Positions 36,930-45,612 are shown, numbered from the stretch's first letter. The stretch is DNA of 47,648 nt from an uncultured Bacteroidota bacterium (GCA_902788805.1 CADALO010000015.1:1-47648); one strand, 5' to 3'. The notes: generated by a model from the sequence alone, not told the origin. Numbers and translations: made by a program.

Positions 36930-38060
36930 TTAACGGATATATTGTAAGTCACCAAAAACAAGATATGCAGGATTGGTTACTTCTTCAGAGGACAGTTGGG
37001 AGTTTGAACCTCTGAAATGTACATATTTTTTCCCATTTGTATAGAGCCCGTTTACGTTTGCAATAAAAAGCAACCGCTCATATTTTGATCCTGTAACATT
37101 TATATTCAAGTAAGATTTAATACCACATTCCTCAACACAGGATAATGTGTTTAATTTGATTCTCATCGTAGTAGGATTAAGAATCCACCCATACCATTTT
37201 TTATAATAGGATTTGCAGTCAAGATAAGCAAGAAAATATTTGCCTCCGTGTACCAAATCTATCATATAATATTGTTTACTAAAAGAAAGATTCATTTCCA
37301 CCTTGTTTTTTCCACTTTTTGAAGTCTCACTCCTTTTCATATATATATTATGGAGAGTGTGATCTGCATCGTCACCTTGAAATTCCATATAACAGTGGGA
37401 TGGCCAATTCATTGTTTCTTCCATATCAAACAAATATTGAGCGTGGGTTCCTTTGTTTTGTTCAGTTTCGATGTTAGATGTCTCATTGTCTCCGTCTTTA
37501 TATACCGGAGAATAAAAAAAACGAAGTGTGTCCAAATCAACCAAATCTGAGGGTGACATATTCTTCAAACTTGTAATGTTGTCAACAGTCGTAGAGACCG
37601 TTCCTTCTTCAAATATTCTTGTCACCATATTCCCTATTTGAAACAATCCATCCCCATTTGCAATATATCGTTGAGGGATAGACGAATATTTTGGCAGGAA
37701 AAAAGTATCCTCATCCTGGATGCTCATTGTTACAAAGTCATTTGATGATTCAAATGTATGTATAAGCAATGTATCATCAGTTATTGTATCAATACAATTA
37801 AAATAGAATTCATCAGCAAGTCGACCTATCGAAGTATATCCTTTGTTGTTTTCATAATCGATAAGGGCATCGACTCCTTCATTCGAACGTTCCATTCGTT
37901 GATTCAACTCATAAATCATATCTTCAACTGAAGAAAAATATGGTATGGACTCATTGCTTTTTAGTAGAGTTCCATTGCTGCCATTATAATCTTCTATGTT
38001 TTTTGTACAGGACAAAGTTGAAATTATTAATGTAACTATTAAGACAATTTTTTTATTCAT
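36930..38060 (-). CDS. Hypothetical lipoprotein
   Basis: This 376-residue protein begins MNKKIVLIVTLIISTLSC, a clear lipoprotein signal with Cys at residue 18. The body is acidic, rich in Asn, Asp and Tyr, and has no catalytic motif that I recognise. It may belong to one of the Bacteroidota families of uncharacterised lipoproteins with a long extracellular beta region. It is the first gene of a two-gene operon with the barrel-like protein, so it could work with that protein at the outer membrane. Confidence 0.7.
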   Translation of the reverse strand: MNKKIVLIVTLIISTLSCTKNIEDYNGSNGTLLKSNESIPYFSSVEDMIYELNQRMERSNEGVDALIDYENNKGYTSIGRLADEFYFNCIDTITDDTLLIHTFESSNDFVTMSIQDEDTFFLPKYSSIPQRYIANGDGLFQIGNMVTRIFEEGTVSTTVDNITSLKNMSPSDLVDLDTLRFFYSPVYKDGDNETSNIETEQNKGTHAQYLFDMEETMNWPSHCYMEFQGDDADHTLHNIYMKRSETSKSGKNKVEMNLSFSKQYYMIDLVHGGKYFLAYLDCKSYYKKWYGWILNPTTMRIKLNTLSCVEECGIKSYLNINVTGSKYERLLFIANVNGLYTNGKKYVHFRGSNSQLSSEEVTNPAYLVFGDLQYIR

Positions 38061-38623
38061 TGTTTTATTATTATAAGTTTTATAATTGGCATTATGCCGT
38101 TTGATTTATTGTTGTTTTATGCTGCATACTGTTGTACACAATAGAATCGACTTTTATCCGTTACTTTTCAAGGTATGGATTGTTGTTCTATGCCTCGGGC
38201 ATCCGCTGGGCAGGACGGAAGTGTTTGGAAAATTTTGGTTCCGTCCTTGCCCGTGTGCCCTCAAAGTCATCGCCTCACAGCAGCGGCACATAATTATCTG
38301 CGTGAGACTGCTATTTGTCCATAGGCTGTTTTGTTGTTATGTGCTGATTGTTTGGGTCATCACTGGTTAGTAACTTGGGGTCCCCGACAAAGCATAGTTC
38401 CCCTTATAAAATAAAATGCTCTCATATATATAGCCTTTTTGGGGTCAAAATGTGACATCGCCAGTGAAATTTTAAAACATTTTATGCATTTTTAACATTT
38501 GCATCCAACTTGACATAGTTTCCCTTTCAAGTTTTAATTGATGTTTTTACAATAAAATGCGTATCTTTTCGCCACTTTGTGACATCAAAATATAATTTAA
38601 CATCGTTTAACAAAGCTTAAACA
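38061..38623. other. Spacer without convincing gene
   Basis: This 563-bp stretch contains a 94-codon plus-strand frame (38086-38370) with no start signal, family match or typical composition, which I do not accept as a gene. The right half is AT-rich with several TTTTA and TTTAAC stretches. No RNA or repeat was identified. Confidence 0.5.
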
Positions 38624-39040
38624 CTAATTGGTTGCTGTACAAATGTACTCACCTGTGTTTCTATCAAAAACTATTGAAACCTCATATCCCAGTTCTGACA
38701 TTTCTGCTGCCCAAGCGTTTGCCTTATTCTTGTCCTTGGTCGTATAAACAACAGTGTCTTTACTATGCTGCTGATTGTTATATATGCTTTCGTTGCGGAA
38801 GCTTACACGATGCCCTTCTTCCGCAAGCGCAAACAACCAATCAACAAAGTCTTGCCAGTTCTGCTCGCCACGTATCGTCGCGTGCATTGTGGCTCCGTCT
38901 ACCTTGTATGTGACATTACGGATTGTGGCAGATTGCTGTATCTGAGCATCCACGGGTTCAATCACTTCTTCCTTTTGGCAACTGACAGCCAAAACACTTA
39001 GCATTGCAAACAATGCAAAACATTTAAATTTTACTTTCAT
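38624..39040 (-). CDS. Small hypothetical lipoprotein
   Basis: This 138-residue protein begins MKVKFKCFALFAMLSVLAVSC, a lipoprotein signal with Cys21, followed by an acidic linker (QKEEVIEPVDAQ) and a compact alpha/beta domain ending NTGEYICTATN. No family was recognised. It is the last gene of the ECF sigma factor group and starts 5 nt after the stop of the preceding membrane-anchored protein, so it is probably co-transcribed and may be part of the envelope response that the sigma factor controls. Confidence 0.7.
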   Translation of the reverse strand: MKVKFKCFALFAMLSVLAVSCQKEEVIEPVDAQIQQSATIRNVTYKVDGATMHATIRGEQNWQDFVDWLFALAEEGHRVSFRNESIYNNQQHSKDTVVYTTKDKNKANAWAAEMSELGYEVSIVFDRNTGEYICTATN

Positions 39041-39045
39041 AGTTT

Positions 39046-39534
39046 TTATTTTAATATTTCATTATTTTTATGAGCTTGTATACGTCTGCCCTGTTCTATT
39101 GTGTTTACATCAAAAATATAGGTTACGTATTCATTGAATGAAAATATGACTAAATCAAAATCAGAACACTCTTTTACATTGATTCTTTGTTCCGGATGGT
39201 TGTTCATACAATAGTATTCTGTCAATGCTGTTTTTCCTGATTTAACTGCTTCAGTTTGTTTTCTGATTGTTCCTTCCTTAATATTCATCTCCCTCAGCAG
39301 CGCTTCCCAGCTGGCTGAATCCTTGGCTGTGAGGGTGGTGACGTCGACGGTGGTGCTGTCGTCGATGCGGAAGGCCTTGAAGAATTCCACCCTGACGTCG
39401 TCACGATTGCAGTAGCGACGATAGACTTCGCCCACCTCGCCCGAAGGAAAGATGCGGCCCGAGTTGTGTAGCACATACACGGTGAGCAACGCCAGACAGA
39501 AAGCGATGATATAATATGGCCAGTTGCGTTTCAT
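39046..39534 (-). CDS. Membrane-anchored hypothetical protein
   Basis: This 162-residue protein has an N-terminal signal anchor (YYIIAFCLALLTVYVLHNSG), followed by a soluble domain with two conserved-looking cysteines (YYCMNN, VKECSD) and no known motif. It overlaps the stop of the upstream small membrane protein by 4 nt, so the two are translationally coupled. The position after an ECF sigma factor suggests a periplasmic sensing or response role, which is inference only. Confidence 0.65.
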   Translation of the reverse strand: MKRNWPYYIIAFCLALLTVYVLHNSGRIFPSGEVGEVYRRYCNRDDVRVEFFKAFRIDDSTTVDVTTLTAKDSASWEALLREMNIKEGTIRKQTEAVKSGKTALTEYYCMNNHPEQRINVKECSDFDLVIFSFNEYVTYIFDVNTIEQGRRIQAHKNNEILK

Positions 39535-39842
39535 TGGTTAAGGATATTATGTAGATTCTGTACAGAGATATTGACATCGCAGGGCTGGCTGGAGTAGTGC
39601 GATGTGTAGTCGGGCTGTGCGAAAAGCGTGTCGCTGACTAAGAAGAATACGGCAAAGATGGCAACACACCCGACAATACGCTTGCCAATATCGATACGCT
39701 TTGTGCACCTGCCGACAGAGGCGCCGAACCATTCATCGTAGTCACGAAGCAGCACTGAATCGTATGCTCCAGCCTGTTCGGTGACATCAAGAAGTGTGTC
39801 GATGCTGTCAATAAATTGCTTTAATGTTGGTTGTTTTTGCAT
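39531..39842 (-). CDS. Small single-pass membrane protein, candidate anti-sigma factor
   Basis: This 103-residue protein has a soluble N-terminal part of about 50 residues (MQKQPTLKQFIDSIDTLLD), one membrane helix (IVGCVAIFAVFFLVSDTLF) and a short outer tail. Cytoplasmic head plus one helix directly after an ECF sigma gene is the usual layout of an anti-sigma factor, although no zinc-binding HxxxCxxC motif is present and the outer part is very short. A repeat array separates it from the sigma gene by about 150 bp. The downstream gene overlaps by 4 nt. Confidence 0.6.
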   Translation of the reverse strand: MQKQPTLKQFIDSIDTLLDVTEQAGAYDSVLLRDYDEWFGASVGRCTKRIDIGKRIVGCVAIFAVFFLVSDTLFAQPDYTSHYSSQPCDVNISVQNLHNILNQ

Positions 39843-39849
39843 TTTTATG

Positions 39850-39975
39850 GAAGGGTTTTAAAGGTTGAAAGGGTTAAAAAGGTTGAAAGGGTTAAAAAGG
39901 TTAAAAAGGTTGAAAGGGTTAAAGGGGTTTAAAGGTTAAAAGGGTTGAAAGGTTAAAAGGGTTGAAAAGGTTTTA
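39850..39975. repeat. Tandem 8-9-bp repeat array (aaaggttga / aagggttaa)
   Basis: More than ten units alternating aaaggttga and aagggttaa types fill the spacer between the ECF sigma gene and its downstream partner. The same unit type occurs in frame inside the oxidoreductase gene at about 42098-42130. The array lies in the transcript leader of the membrane protein and could change in length by slippage. Confidence 0.8.
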
Positions 39976-39995
39976 TGGATAGCAGGGGTATAGGG

Positions 39996-40508
39996 TTAGG
40001 GGTAGTCTTGATTGCCGTAGAGTGCTTTAGAGAGTTTTTTCCTCAAAATGTCAATACGCTTGCGCATCGCGCTTTTGGTGAGGCCAAATGCGTCGGCCAG
40101 CTCATTCACCGAGTAGCCGCTGATGAGATTGTGAGCCAGCCACTGCTCCTCGAGTGTCAGCGATGTCCTTATCACTTCGTATATCTCTCCGGTGCCGTCC
40201 ATCGTGACCGATATATCGGGCAGGCTGCCGTCGAGGTCGGAGAAGGTTGTTCGACGACGACGCAGCGAGTTGGCAATCACCTGTTTTGTCAACGACACGA
40301 TCCATCTCTTCCGCACGTATTCGGAGGCAGTGCGCGGGAAAGAGTCGATACGGCTCAGCAGGGCTATATTGACATCCTGTATCATCTCACGGCACAACAC
40401 ATTGTCGTTGTGAAGATACTTGAAGCATATACCCCTGATGGTGTCCTTGTATTTCTCCAACACCGCCAGGTATAAGTCTCGTCCGTTATATTTATCGTCC
40501 GTTGTCAT
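39996..40508 (-). CDS. ECF-type RNA polymerase sigma factor
   Basis: This 170-residue protein has a sigma region 2-like part (LAVLEKYKDTIRGICFKYLHNDNVLCREMIQDVNIALL) and a region 4 helix-turn-helix (HNLISGYSVNELADAFGLTKSAMRKRIDILRKKL). The size and the two-region layout fit ECF sigma factors. It is the first gene of a group with three small envelope proteins, which suggests a membrane-signalling role. It lies just downstream of the oxidoreductase terminator on the same strand. It is the only sigma factor in the window. Confidence 0.85.
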   Translation of the reverse strand: MTTDDKYNGRDLYLAVLEKYKDTIRGICFKYLHNDNVLCREMIQDVNIALLSRIDSFPRTASEYVRKRWIVSLTKQVIANSLRRRRTTFSDLDGSLPDISVTMDGTGEIYEVIRTSLTLEEQWLAHNLISGYSVNELADAFGLTKSAMRKRIDILRKKLSKALYGNQDYP

Positions 40509-40591
40509 TATGACGTAGTATGCCCTTCTATATATATATTCTCAGCAAAACGCGAAAAGTGGAAAATCGACCCCATTTTTTAACATTTTTC

Positions 40592-40637
40592 TTAAAAAAA
40601 AGGGCAAAAAGGTGTTTTTTCACACCATTTTGCCCTT
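40592..40637 (-). terminator. Rho-independent terminator of the oxidoreductase gene
   Basis: On the minus strand agggcaaaatggtgt pairs with acacctttttgccct around a short loop and is followed by eight Ts. It lies about 25 nt after the stop at 40662 and separates this gene from the sigma gene. Confidence 0.9.
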
Positions 40638-40661
40638 GGTTTCCGGCTTTCGCAGGAAGGC

Positions 40662-43600
40662 CTACTTGAAGGCGTTTTCGCTGAGGCCTTTGCCCGACAG
40701 GGCGAGGTCTTTCATATACGACGGCACGTCGTGACCGAGATACTTCTCAACGTAAAGCTTTGCCAGATACTGGCCGAGCATAAAGCCGTGGCCGCGCAAG
40801 CCGGTGAGCAGACCCACCTCTGGGTCGACGATATAGCGCGGCTCGGTGTAGCGGCCGGCCCACACTGCGTGGAATCCCACCTCGCGCAGATTAGGTATCC
40901 ACTCGGCAAAGACTTCGCTGACAATCTCAAGGAACTCCTTGCTGTTGTACTTGATGTTCTGGCGCGTCTCGTAGGCGTCGGTGTCGGGGCTGGCGCAGCC
41001 GATAATCTGACCCGTGTGGGCGAACTGTTGGCCATAGACGGCGCTGAAGCCCTTGTAGTGGCGGCGGTCGATAATCATATCAAGCGCATCGCCACCCACG
41101 CCCATCAAGGGCAGACGACGCGTGATGAAGGCCTGGTGCTTGACGGGATAGAGGCCCGTGTCGATGCCCAGCATATCAGTGAAGCGCTCGGCACCCCACC
41201 CCATCGAGTTGACGAAATGCTCGCAGCTGTACTCGATATACTTGCCCTCGTGGTTGCGCACCAACGCAATGGTGCGGCTGCCGTTGCGCTGCACGTGGAG
41301 CAGCTCGCAGTCCTCATAGAAACGGCCTCCGAGCGACTTGCCGATGCCGCGTATATAGTCGATGACGCGGCCCGGCGTGGCCTGCCAGCAGTCGCGCGTC
41401 ATCAAGGCGTGGCTGTAGGTGTCCTTCGTGTCGTCCCACAGGGGAGAAATCTCCTTCTTGAAGTCCTTGCGGTCAACCATATAGGCGTCGCTCCAGGCGC
41501 GCGAAGCGTCGAGCGAGCGATAGGTGGCGTCGTCGTGCACCAGGTTGACATAGCGCGTGGGCTTGAAATTGATATTGTGCACCTTCTGGATGGACATAAA
41601 TATCTCGCGGTTGTGCATTGCAATGTCGGCGATGTCGGGGTTGGAGAAGGCCGGACGGCCGCCGCCGATGTTGCGCCACGAGGCTCCGCGGCTCCAATTG
41701 ATGAGCACGGGCTTCATTCCCGCCTCGGAGAAGTAGCGGAACAGGCCGCTGCCGGCAATGCCGCCTCCGGCAATGAGCACGCGCACCTCCTCGCGGGTGA
41801 CGTTGTTGTCCTTCGGGAAGACGAAGACCTCTTTGGTGCCTTCGGTGTATACGTCGCCCAGCGTGACGGGGGCCGACAGCGGTGCGCGCGGCGTGGCGTC
41901 GCCGGTCACCTCTATGCCGTGGGCACGCAGCACCTGACGGGCTCGGGGTATGCAGCGCTTGCCGCGGCAGGGGCCCATACCCATACGGGTGATGTGCTTC
42001 AGCTCATCGACCGATATATACTTGCGGTCGCCGATGACTGCCAGCAGCTCGTCGAGCTTCACATCCTCGCAGTGGCACACGTAGGTGTCGGCGTCTGAAA
42101 GACCTGAAAGGTTTGAAAGGTTTAAAGGGGCGGGGTAACGGTCTTTTGCGATGAATCCCTTGACATCCGTCAAGTTCTCCGTTCTCAGTTCTCCGTTCTC
42201 AGTTACCTTGACGCGCGCCACATTGGTCTTGTTGGGCTTGCGCAGAATCTTCTCTATAATGCCCTCGCCAATCTTGGCACCATTGTTGTCGACCAGATAG
42301 ACCTCCTTACCCTCCTCGATTTCGTACTCGATGGGCAGGAAGCACCAGCCTTTCTCGACATTGTAGCCGAAGATGGCCAGGCCCGGGCACTGGTAGACGC
42401 ACTCCATACAGCCGATACATTTGTCGTAGTCCACCACCGGCGTCGACGAGGTCGAGGCCTTGCTGATGGCTCCCTGCGGACAGCTGAACGAGCAGGGGTT
42501 GCAGGCAAACCCATAGAGGCAGTCCATCTGCACGAAGGGTCTGAGCTTCATACGCTCGGGACCCGGCAGATTGGGCTTGTCGAGCAGCCGCACGGGATGC
42601 TGCTGCGAATCGATATACTGGCGTGAAATATCCAGATAATCGTCATAGTTGAAGCGTATGCCCATATTCTGCGCCACCTCGTAGGCCACTTGGCGACCGC
42701 GCAGCACGGCGCTGGTGCCCTCACCGATGCGGATGGCGTCGCCGGCACCGTAGGTGTTGATGCCAAAGACATCCTTGCCCTTGGTCAGCAGCTGGTTGTC
42801 GGGCACAAGGCCGGTGCAGATATTGATAATGTCAATGCCTTCAATGACCTGCTCGGTGCCGGCCACAGGCTTGAAGTTCTCGCATTTGGCGATGACGGCA
42901 CCCGTAATGCCGGTGCGGTCGGCGTTGGGAATGGCGCGCACCAGCGTATAGCCCGTCATAATGGGTATGCCTAAGCGACGCACACGGTTGGCCTGGACCG
43001 GGAAACCGCCCTCGCGCGGCATAGCCTCGATGATGGCTCGGATGTTGGCCCCGGCCTGCATTCCCTGATAGGAAGTCAGATAGCCGATATTGCCGGCGCC
43101 CACAGTCAACACGTTCTTGCCCAGCAGCGTATGCTCCTGGTTCATCATCTTCTGGAACACAGCGGCGGTATATACTCCCGGCACGTCGTCGTTCTCGAAG
43201 GCTGGCATAAAAGGCACGGCACCCGTGGCCACCACCAGATGGTCGGCATCGACGTAGGCAACCTCCTGCGTCTCAATGTTCTTGATGGCAATGCGGCGAC
43301 CCTCAAGCAGGTCCCACACGGTGCTGTTGAGTATTATGCCGTCGTTCTCGGCAGCCTTGCAACCCTCTGCGGACACGCCGCCGGCAAGGGTCTTGGCGAT
43401 GTCGAAACCTCGCATACCGCCGAACTTCTTCTCCTTCTCGAAGAAGAAGAACTGGTGGGTCTGCATATTGAACTGACCGCCGACGCGAGCGTTGTTGTCT
43501 ATCACCAGATTGTCGATGCCAAAGGCATTGAGCTGCTCGCGGCAGGCCAGACCCGCAGGACCGGCGCCGATGATGGCCACTTGGGTCTTGTAGATTTTCA

Positions 43601-43925
43601 CCTCGCGCTCGCGCACCGGCAGAGCGTCGGGCATATACTCCTTGTCGAGTTCACGCACCTCCTTCACGTTGTCGACAGGCGTGATGCAGATGCGGCGTAT
43701 CTTGCCGTCGACAAGCATCTCGCAGGCACCGCATTTGCCGATGCCACACTCAAGGCTGCGGGGCTTGCCGTCGATGCTGTGGCTGTGGACCGGGAATCCT
43801 GCCTGATGGAGTGCGGCAGCGATGGTGTAACCTTTGCGGCCTTGCACTTTCTGACCGTTGTAAACGAACTCCACAATCTCGCTCTGTGGAATGTCAAGAA
43901 TAGGGTGTTTTTCGATTCTATACAT
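40662..43925 (-). CDS. Multi-domain redox enzyme: HcnA/HcnB/HcnC-like fusion with 2x[4Fe-4S] module
   Basis: This 1087-residue protein contains, in order: a [2Fe-2S] domain (Cys60/65/68/80); an FAD/NAD(P) pyridine-nucleotide oxidoreductase (GAGPAG at 120-125, second Rossmann VGAGNIG at 275-281); two [4Fe-4S] motifs (Cys469/475/478/482 and Cys503/506/509/513); a BFD-type [2Fe-2S] domain (Cys617/619 and Cys653/658); and a DAO-type FAD oxidase (AGGGIAGSG at 719-727, C-terminal GLRGHGFMLGQ). The parts match, in the same order, the separate subunits of HcnABC hydrogen cyanide synthase and of dye-linked proline, hydroxyproline or opine dehydrogenases. It probably oxidises an amino acid or related amine and passes electrons through its clusters; the substrate cannot be told. 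Two repeat-derived inserts lie in the linker at 573-611. It is a single gene with its own promoter and terminator. Confidence 0.88.
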   Translation of the reverse strand: MYRIEKHPILDIPQSEIVEFVYNGQKVQGRKGYTIAAALHQAGFPVHSHSIDGKPRSLECGIGKCGACEMLVDGKIRRICITPVDNVKEVRELDKEYMPDALPVREREVKIYKTQVAIIGAGPAGLACREQLNAFGIDNLVIDNNARVGGQFNMQTHQFFFFEKEKKFGGMRGFDIAKTLAGGVSAEGCKAAENDGIILNSTVWDLLEGRRIAIKNIETQEVAYVDADHLVVATGAVPFMPAFENDDVPGVYTAAVFQKMMNQEHTLLGKNVLTVGAGNIGYLTSYQGMQAGANIRAIIEAMPREGGFPVQANRVRRLGIPIMTGYTLVRAIPNADRTGITGAVIAKCENFKPVAGTEQVIEGIDIINICTGLVPDNQLLTKGKDVFGINTYGAGDAIRIGEGTSAVLRGRQVAYEVAQNMGIRFNYDDYLDISRQYIDSQQHPVRLLDKPNLPGPERMKLRPFVQMDCLYGFACNPCSFSCPQGAISKASTSSTPVVDYDKCIGCMECVYQCPGLAIFGYNVEKGWCFLPIEYEIEEGKEVYLVDNNGAKIGEGIIEKILRKPNKTNVARVKVTENGELRTENLTDVKGFIAKDRYPAPLNLSNLSGLSDADTYVCHCEDVKLDELLAVIGDRKYISVDELKHITRMGMGPCRGKRCIPRARQVLRAHGIEVTGDATPRAPLSAPVTLGDVYTEGTKEVFVFPKDNNVTREEVRVLIAGGGIAGSGLFRYFSEAGMKPVLINWSRGASWRNIGGGRPAFSNPDIADIAMHNREIFMSIQKVHNINFKPTRYVNLVHDDATYRSLDASRAWSDAYMVDRKDFKKEISPLWDDTKDTYSHALMTRDCWQATPGRVIDYIRGIGKSLGGRFYEDCELLHVQRNGSRTIALVRNHEGKYIEYSCEHFVNSMGWGAERFTDMLGIDTGLYPVKHQAFITRRLPLMGVGGDALDMIIDRRHYKGFSAVYGQQFAHTGQIIGCASPDTDAYETRQNIKYNSKEFLEIVSEVFAEWIPNLREVGFHAVWAGRYTEPRYIVDPEVGLLTGLRGHGFMLGQYLAKLYVEKYLGHDVPSYMKDLALSGKGLSENAFK
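42098..42204. repeat. In-frame repeat inserts inside the oxidoreductase gene
   Basis: 42098-42130 contains 9-bp units (ctgaaagac, ctgaaaggt, ttgaaaggt) that encode the three-residue period NLSNLSGLSD. 42166-42204 contains heptamers (gttctcc, gttctca) that encode TENGELRTEN. Both are in the linker between the [4Fe-4S] and BFD domains and keep the frame. Confidence 0.8.
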
Positions 43926-43984
43926 AAGATAGTATACTATGGATTAATAATTTGCAGTGTTTTCGGAAAATCCTAAAAGTATCA

Positions 43985-44015
43985 CAAAAGTAGTAATTAT
44001 TGGATAAAAAACAAA
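43985..44015 (-). promoter_or_regulatory. Bacteroidota promoter (TTTG-N19-TACTTTTG) of the oxidoreductase gene
   Basis: On the minus strand TTTG (44012-44015) is followed after 19 nt by TACTTTTG (43985-43992), matching both consensus boxes. It lies 59 nt before the start codon. Confidence 0.65.
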
Positions 44016-44090
44016 GAAAAAAGCAATTTTTTTCAAAAAAAGCCTCCCGGCAAGCCCTCTTTGGTCCACAAAAACGCCCTTTCCGAGATG

Positions 44091-44218
44091 TACCAACACT
44101 GGTTGTTGTCCGCTTGTTGTCCGCTTGATGTCCGCTTGTTGTCCGCTTTAAAAGCGGACAACAAGCGGACATCAAGCGGACAACAAGCGCAACAAGCGGA
44201 CAACAACCAGTGTTGGTA
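44091..44218. repeat. Inverted array of 11-bp units (core gttgtccgctt)
   Basis: Outer arms taccaacactgg / ccagtgttggta enclose four 11-bp units (ttgttgtccgc, one variant ttgatgtccgc) and their inverted counterparts around the centre ctttaaaag. The right arm has one extra, shortened unit (gcgcaacaa). The array can form a hairpin of more than 50 bp. It lies between the CapA-like gene and the promoter of the oxidoreductase gene. Confidence 0.9.
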
Positions 44219-44222
44219 CGGA

Positions 44223-44248
44223 GAAAAAACGACCCGATACGGGCCGTT
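44223..44248 (-). terminator. Terminator after the CapA-like gene
   Basis: On the minus strand acggcccg pairs with cgggtcgt (one G-U pair) around a 3-4-nt loop and is followed by TTTTTTC. It lies about 90 nt after the stop. Confidence 0.65.
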
Positions 44249-44337
44249 GCGGGAGGATGTAATATGGCGTTGACGGAGCGACAGAATGCAGGCTAGGATG
44301 GAGCGGAACGCAAGCCCAGCCTGTGTCCTACCCTCTT

Positions 44338-45612
44338 TCAGGGCTTGTCGTTGTGCTTCGGCGGAGGGGGTGCCAGCGGCATCGTTTTGCGCCAGGCCGG
44401 TATGACGGGCGACATACCCGACAGAGGATAGCCGTAGTTGAGGAAATAGCCTGCGTAGGGATACTGCGGCAGCGGGCACGTGTTGTTGTAATAGCGCCGC
44501 TCGGGGATGCTGTAGCCGCGCTGACGCGGCTGTCCCACGACGAGCGACTGGTAGATTTCCTCCTCAAACTCCTTGATGGGCTTGAGGGCAGCGGGCGTTA
44601 TGCCATAGCTGTCGGGGAAGGCTGTGGCATCGGACACAGGCACGATATGGAACTGGCGCCGCCCGTCGACGACGGCACGGTGTATATAATACGGCATATA
44701 GGCGCAGCTGTAGATGCTCGTGGTGCGCCCCTGCTTGGAGAGCTCCATTTCGAACATTATGCCGCCATCGGTGCCGCCGTGTGTCTGATTTGATAGGAAA
44801 TTGCCCATCGAGTAGACCACCGGCTCGGGAAAACGGTCGTTGTCGGGGTTGACATCGACGGTAAGGTTCTGCACGACGTGGGGATGGCCGCCAATCACGG
44901 CGTCGCAGCCATTGTCGAACAGCCAGCGGGCCACCTGCTCCTGCTCTTTGTTGTTGCGCTTCTGGTACTCGATGCCCCAGTGCATCAGCGCGATAATGAA
45001 GTCGGCGTTCTTGAGCCGCGCCGTCTGCAGGTCGCGCAGCATCATTGCTGTGTCTATCATATTGACGGCGTTGGGCTCTTTGACCGATATGCCGTTGGTG
45101 CCGTAGGTGTAGCAGAGCAGCGCCAGACGTATGCCGTTGCGCTCGACGATAAGCGGATGGTTTTTGTAGCGCTCCTGAACGGTGCGGTAGGTGCCCAGAT
45201 GCTTGATGCCGAATGTGTCGAGCACATCCAGCGTCCGCTCAAGGCCCCGGCTGCCCTTGTCCATACAGTGGTTGTTGGCAGTGGTGAAGACGTCGAAGCC
45301 GGCTTGGTGTGCAGCCTCGGCAATGGCATCGGGGGCCGAGAAGCAGGGATAGCCAGTGTAGGGCTTGCCGGCCAGGGTCACTTCGAGGTTGACTATGGCC
45401 ACATCAGCCGACTGGATATAGTCCTTTACGTATTGAAAACAAGGGGCATAGTCGTAGCTTCCATTGGATTGCAGGGCTGCACTGTGCAGCGGCATATGGC
45501 CCATAAGGTCACCGGCAAAGACGAGCCGCAGGTGTCCGCTGCCCTGCTGCCCGTAGGAGTGAGCGACAGAGAGGAGGGCTGCCAGCGCGAGAGCAATGGC
45601 CTTGGAGCGCAT
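44338..45612 (-). CDS. CapA family poly-gamma-glutamate-type metallophosphatase-fold protein
   Basis: This 424-residue protein has a signal peptide (MRSKAIALALAALLSVAHSYG) and the calcineurin-like CapA motifs in order: VFAGDLMGHMPLH, IVNLEVTL, TTANNHCMDKG, ALMHWGIEY, GGHPHVVQN and VYSMGNFLSN. CapA homologues are linked to poly-gamma-glutamate capsule synthesis or to related cell-surface polymers, but Bacteroidota copies occur without the CapBC partners, as here, and their role is not settled. The C-terminal 120 residues are extra. The start codon directly follows the stop of the upstream lipoprotein gene with no gap, so the two are coupled. Confidence 0.9.
   Translation of the reverse strand: MRSKAIALALAALLSVAHSYGQQGSGHLRLVFAGDLMGHMPLHSAALQSNGSYDYAPCFQYVKDYIQSADVAIVNLEVTLAGKPYTGYPCFSAPDAIAEAAHQAGFDVFTTANNHCMDKGSRGLERTLDVLDTFGIKHLGTYRTVQERYKNHPLIVERNGIRLALLCYTYGTNGISVKEPNAVNMIDTAMMLRDLQTARLKNADFIIALMHWGIEYQKRNNKEQEQVARWLFDNGCDAVIGGHPHVVQNLTVDVNPDNDRFPEPVVYSMGNFLSNQTHGGTDGGIMFEMELSKQGRTTSIYSCAYMPYYIHRAVVDGRRQFHIVPVSDATAFPDSYGITPAALKPIKEFEEEIYQSLVVGQPRQRGYSIPERRYYNNTCPLPQYPYAGYFLNYGYPLSGMSPVIPAWRKTMPLAPPPPKHNDKP

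Noticed and set aside
38086..38370. A 94-codon plus-strand frame with hydrophobic and Cys-rich translation
   Set aside because: There is no start signal, family likeness or coding-type composition, and it lies in a low-complexity spacer between minus-strand genes.
40731..42098. A 455-codon plus-strand frame opposite the oxidoreductase gene
   Set aside because: It is an antisense shadow of a gene with clear Fe-S and FAD motifs, and it is full of Val and Ala as expected for such a shadow.
44091..44218. Possible attachment site or plasmid origin with iterons
   Set aside because: No integrase or replication initiator gene is nearby, and similar arrays occur at several unrelated places in the window.
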